Source: SAR324 cluster bacterium (GTDB lineage: Bacteria > SAR324 > NAC60-12). Taken from it: DNA of 8,027 nt. Below, one piece after another: positions 6,501 to 8,027 of this stretch. Within the stretch, counting starts at the first letter, position 1. Every line of letters starts with the position of its first letter. The notes beneath the pieces were generated by a model. That model was not told the DNA's origin, searched no databases, and saw only the letters and a program-made list of their open reading frames with translations. The DNA lies in contig JAKUUF010000062.1 of the NCBI GenBank assembly GCA_022448705.1, forward strand, positions 1 to 8,027, read 5' to 3'. The translations under genes were made by a program, and so were the position numbers.

Positions 6501-6530
6501 TTGTCGATGCATGAAATTTCATGTTATATT
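6501..6530 (+). promoter_or_regulatory. predicted sigma70 promoter of pntA
   Basis: TTGTCG at 6501-6506, an 18-bp spacer, and TATATT at 6525-6530 preceded by TGT (extended -10, TGnTATAAT-like). Transcription would begin near 6537, giving a leader of about 30 nt before the ATG at 6567. It is the best promoter match I see in the window. The rest of the 6380-6566 region is AT-rich and must also hold the start signals for the minus-strand ribonuclease gene, for which I see no convincing boxes. Confidence 0.5.
6510..6523. promoter_or_regulatory. 14-bp perfect palindrome in the promoter spacer (candidate operator)
   Basis: CATGAAATTTCATG reads identically on both strands. It lies entirely between the proposed -35 and -10 elements of pntA, where a bound dimeric regulator would block RNA polymerase. 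Symmetry and placement are visible directly; the identity of any regulator is unknown. A weaker symmetric word, TTGATATTCAA, overlaps the -10 and predicted start (6529-6539). Confidence 0.45.
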
Positions 6531-6566
6531 GATATTCAAAAACATGGTAACAGACAGAAAAAGCTT

Positions 6567-8027
6567 ATGATCATTGGAGTTGTAAAAGAAATTCATCATG
6601 GAGAGCGCAGAGTTGCAATGGCACCCTCAGTAGTGAAACAGTGCATTAAAACCGGACATTCTGTGCTTGTTGAACATGGTGCTGGCGTGATCGCTAATTT
6701 TACCGATGAACAGTATCAGGATTCTGGCGCAGAAATAGTACAATCTGCTCATAAAGTTTGGGAACAGGCTGATGTGATCCTCAAGATTCGTCCACCTGAG
6801 GAAGAGGTTAAAGAAATTGAAGAAGGAGAAGAAGAAGAAAATCTTGAAACTGGAAGGCATGAGGTAGATTTACTACGTAAAGATGCCTGCCTGATTTGTA
6901 TGCTGAGTCCCGGACGCAACCCAGAATTACTTGAAAGACTAGCAAAAACCGGAGGGACTGCAATTGCCGTGGATGCTATACCAAGGATTTCCCGGGCTCA
7001 GTCAATGGATGTATTAAGCTCCATGGCAAATATTTCTGGTTACCGGGCTGTTACTGAAGCAGCACATAATTTTGGTCGTCTTTTCACAGGACAGATCACG
7101 GCAGCAGGGAAAATCCCTCCAGCTAAAGTACTGGTAATCGGTGCCGGTGTAGCGGGACTTTCTGCAATAGGTTGTGCACAAAGCCTGGGAGCAATAGTAA
7201 GGGCATTTGACACACGTACCTCAGTGCGTGAAGAAGTAATAAGCATGGGAGCAGAATTCCTGGAAATTGACTATAAAGAGGACGGCACCGGCAGTGGGGG
7301 TTACGGAAAAACAATGAGCAAAGAATTCATCGAAGCAGAAATGAATTTGATAGCGGAACAGGCAAGAGAAGTAAACATCATTATTACAACAGCTGCTGTT
7401 CCTGGCAAGAAGTCACCAATACTGATTACTAAAGAAATGGTGGAGAGCATGATTCCTGGATCAATCATAGTTGATTTGGCTGCCGAAGAAGGAGGAAATT
7501 GTGAAATGACAAAACCAGGGGAATTTCGTCTCTACAAAAAAGTTATCATCATAGGTTTTACTGATCTTCCCAGCCGTTTACCTACTCAGGCCAGTCAGCT
7601 ATACAGCAACAATACAGCAAAATTGATTCAATATCTCAGCAGGGACGGGAAACTTGAGCTTGACCTGGAAGATGAAATTACCGGAGCAATCACGGTTGTA
7701 CATCAGGGAAATGTTATCTGGGAACCTGCAAGACAGATAACCGAGACACAACAGCCTGTTCAGCCTGAAAGGCAGGAAACTGTCACTGAAGAAGCAGATA
7801 CGTTAAAACGCGCCAAAATAACTAAAAATAAAATTTGGCCAAAATTCATAATGCTGGCTTTGATTATTGGACTTGGTGGGCTGATTGGATTTGGAGGTTC
7901 CACCACTTTAATTTCTCATTTAACAGTATTTGTTCTGGCCTGCTTTGTAGGTTACATGGTGATCTGGAACGTAACTCCATCCCTGCACACTCCGCTCATG
8001 AGCGTAACAAACGCAATCAGCGGGATC
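6567..8027 (+). CDS. pntA: proton-translocating NAD(P) transhydrogenase subunit alpha (3' end outside window)
   Basis: Alpha subunit of the membrane transhydrogenase that uses the proton gradient to reduce NADP+ with NADH. An open frame of 487 codons runs without a stop to the window edge. Domain I (1 to about 385) binds NAD(H). It has the R-Q-D loop R140/Q145/D148 in 'PRISRAQSMD', the Rossmann G-A-G-V-A-G at 192-197, D215 at the end of the next strand, a mobile-loop 'GGYGKTM' (244-250) and 'TDLPSRLPTQASQLYSNN' (332-349). A polar linker (390-422) leads to membrane helices at about 424-444 and 452-469, then 'TPLMSVTNAISGI', where the window ends. By comparison with E. coli PntA (510 residues) about 45-50 residues are missing, holding the last helices; pntB would be expected next. 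Residues 78-92 are an acidic insertion relative to E. coli and mitochondrial enzymes. The start ATG has only a weak purine-rich AGAAAAAG before it. Confidence 0.94.
   Translation, partial: MIIGVVKEIHHGERRVAMAPSVVKQCIKTGHSVLVEHGAGVIANFTDEQYQDSGAEIVQSAHKVWEQADVILKIRPPEEEVKEIEEGEEEENLETGRHEVDLLRKDACLICMLSPGRNPELLERLAKTGGTAIAVDAIPRISRAQSMDVLSSMANISGYRAVTEAAHNFGRLFTGQITAAGKIPPAKVLVIGAGVAGLSAIGCAQSLGAIVRAFDTRTSVREEVISMGAEFLEIDYKEDGTGSGGYGKTMSKEFIEAEMNLIAEQAREVNIIITTAAVPGKKSPILITKEMVESMIPGSIIVDLAAEEGGNCEMTKPGEFRLYKKVIIIGFTDLPSRLPTQASQLYSNNTAKLIQYLSRDGKLELDLEDEITGAITVVHQGNVIWEPARQITETQQPVQPERQETVTEEADTLKRAKITKNKIWPKFIMLALIIGLGGLIGFGGSTTLISHLTVFVLACFVGYMVIWNVTPSLHTPLMSVTNAISGI

Noticed and set aside
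6529..6539. TTGATATTCAA as an FNR/CRP-type site overlapping the pntA start region.
   Set aside because: The half-site spacing (TTGA-N3-TCAA) does not match the FNR consensus TTGAT-N4-ATCAA, and the word is AT-rich enough to be chance.
1..8027. A novel defence, mobile or biosynthetic system in the window.
   Set aside because: Every large frame is a recognisable housekeeping or motility gene, with no repeats, recombinases or toxin-like genes. Only the micro-ORF is of unknown function.

Overview
This window reads as ordinary chromosomal DNA from a Gram-negative, flagellated bacterium with a respiratory, TCA-cycle metabolism. A LolB-like outer-membrane lipoprotein implies an outer membrane. FliM implies a chemotaxis-controlled flagellum. 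The citrate synthase is of the E. coli-like type II, and the start of a proton-translocating transhydrogenase is present. Base composition is moderately AT-rich, Shine-Dalgarno signals are mostly weak, and genes are densely packed. The protein set looks proteobacterial in the broad sense. A deltaproteobacterial or SAR324-type host is only a guess, because there is no rRNA or other marker gene here.

Layout: positions 3-851 (minus strand) hold a LolB-like lipoprotein gene preceded by a 33-residue single-helix membrane ORF that precedes it in the same orientation. A ~100-bp divergent intergenic region follows. Positions 953-3204 (plus) hold argF (ornithine carbamoyltransferase) and, 41 bp on, gltA (citrate synthase). 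After a 123-bp gap, fliM (3328-4332, plus) stands alone without other flagellar genes. A 680-codon RNase II/R-family exoribonuclease (4337-6379, minus) converges on fliM, and both stop codons sit in one 12-bp palindrome. A 187-bp divergent region carries a good promoter with a 14-bp palindrome between its -35 and -10 elements. It drives pntA (6567 to the window end, plus), which is cut by the window edge inside its membrane domain.

Functional links: gltA and pntA belong to central carbon and redox metabolism (acetyl-CoA entry to the TCA cycle; NADPH from NADH and the proton gradient), and argF to arginine synthesis, but no single pathway unites the genes. No stretch longer than 300 bases lacks a gene. 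I saw no tRNA, rRNA, CRISPR array, insertion sequence, phage gene or defence system, and nothing that amounts to a new multi-gene system. The most interesting items are the small membrane ORF, the palindrome inside the pntA promoter, an acidic insertion in PntA, and the isolated position of fliM.
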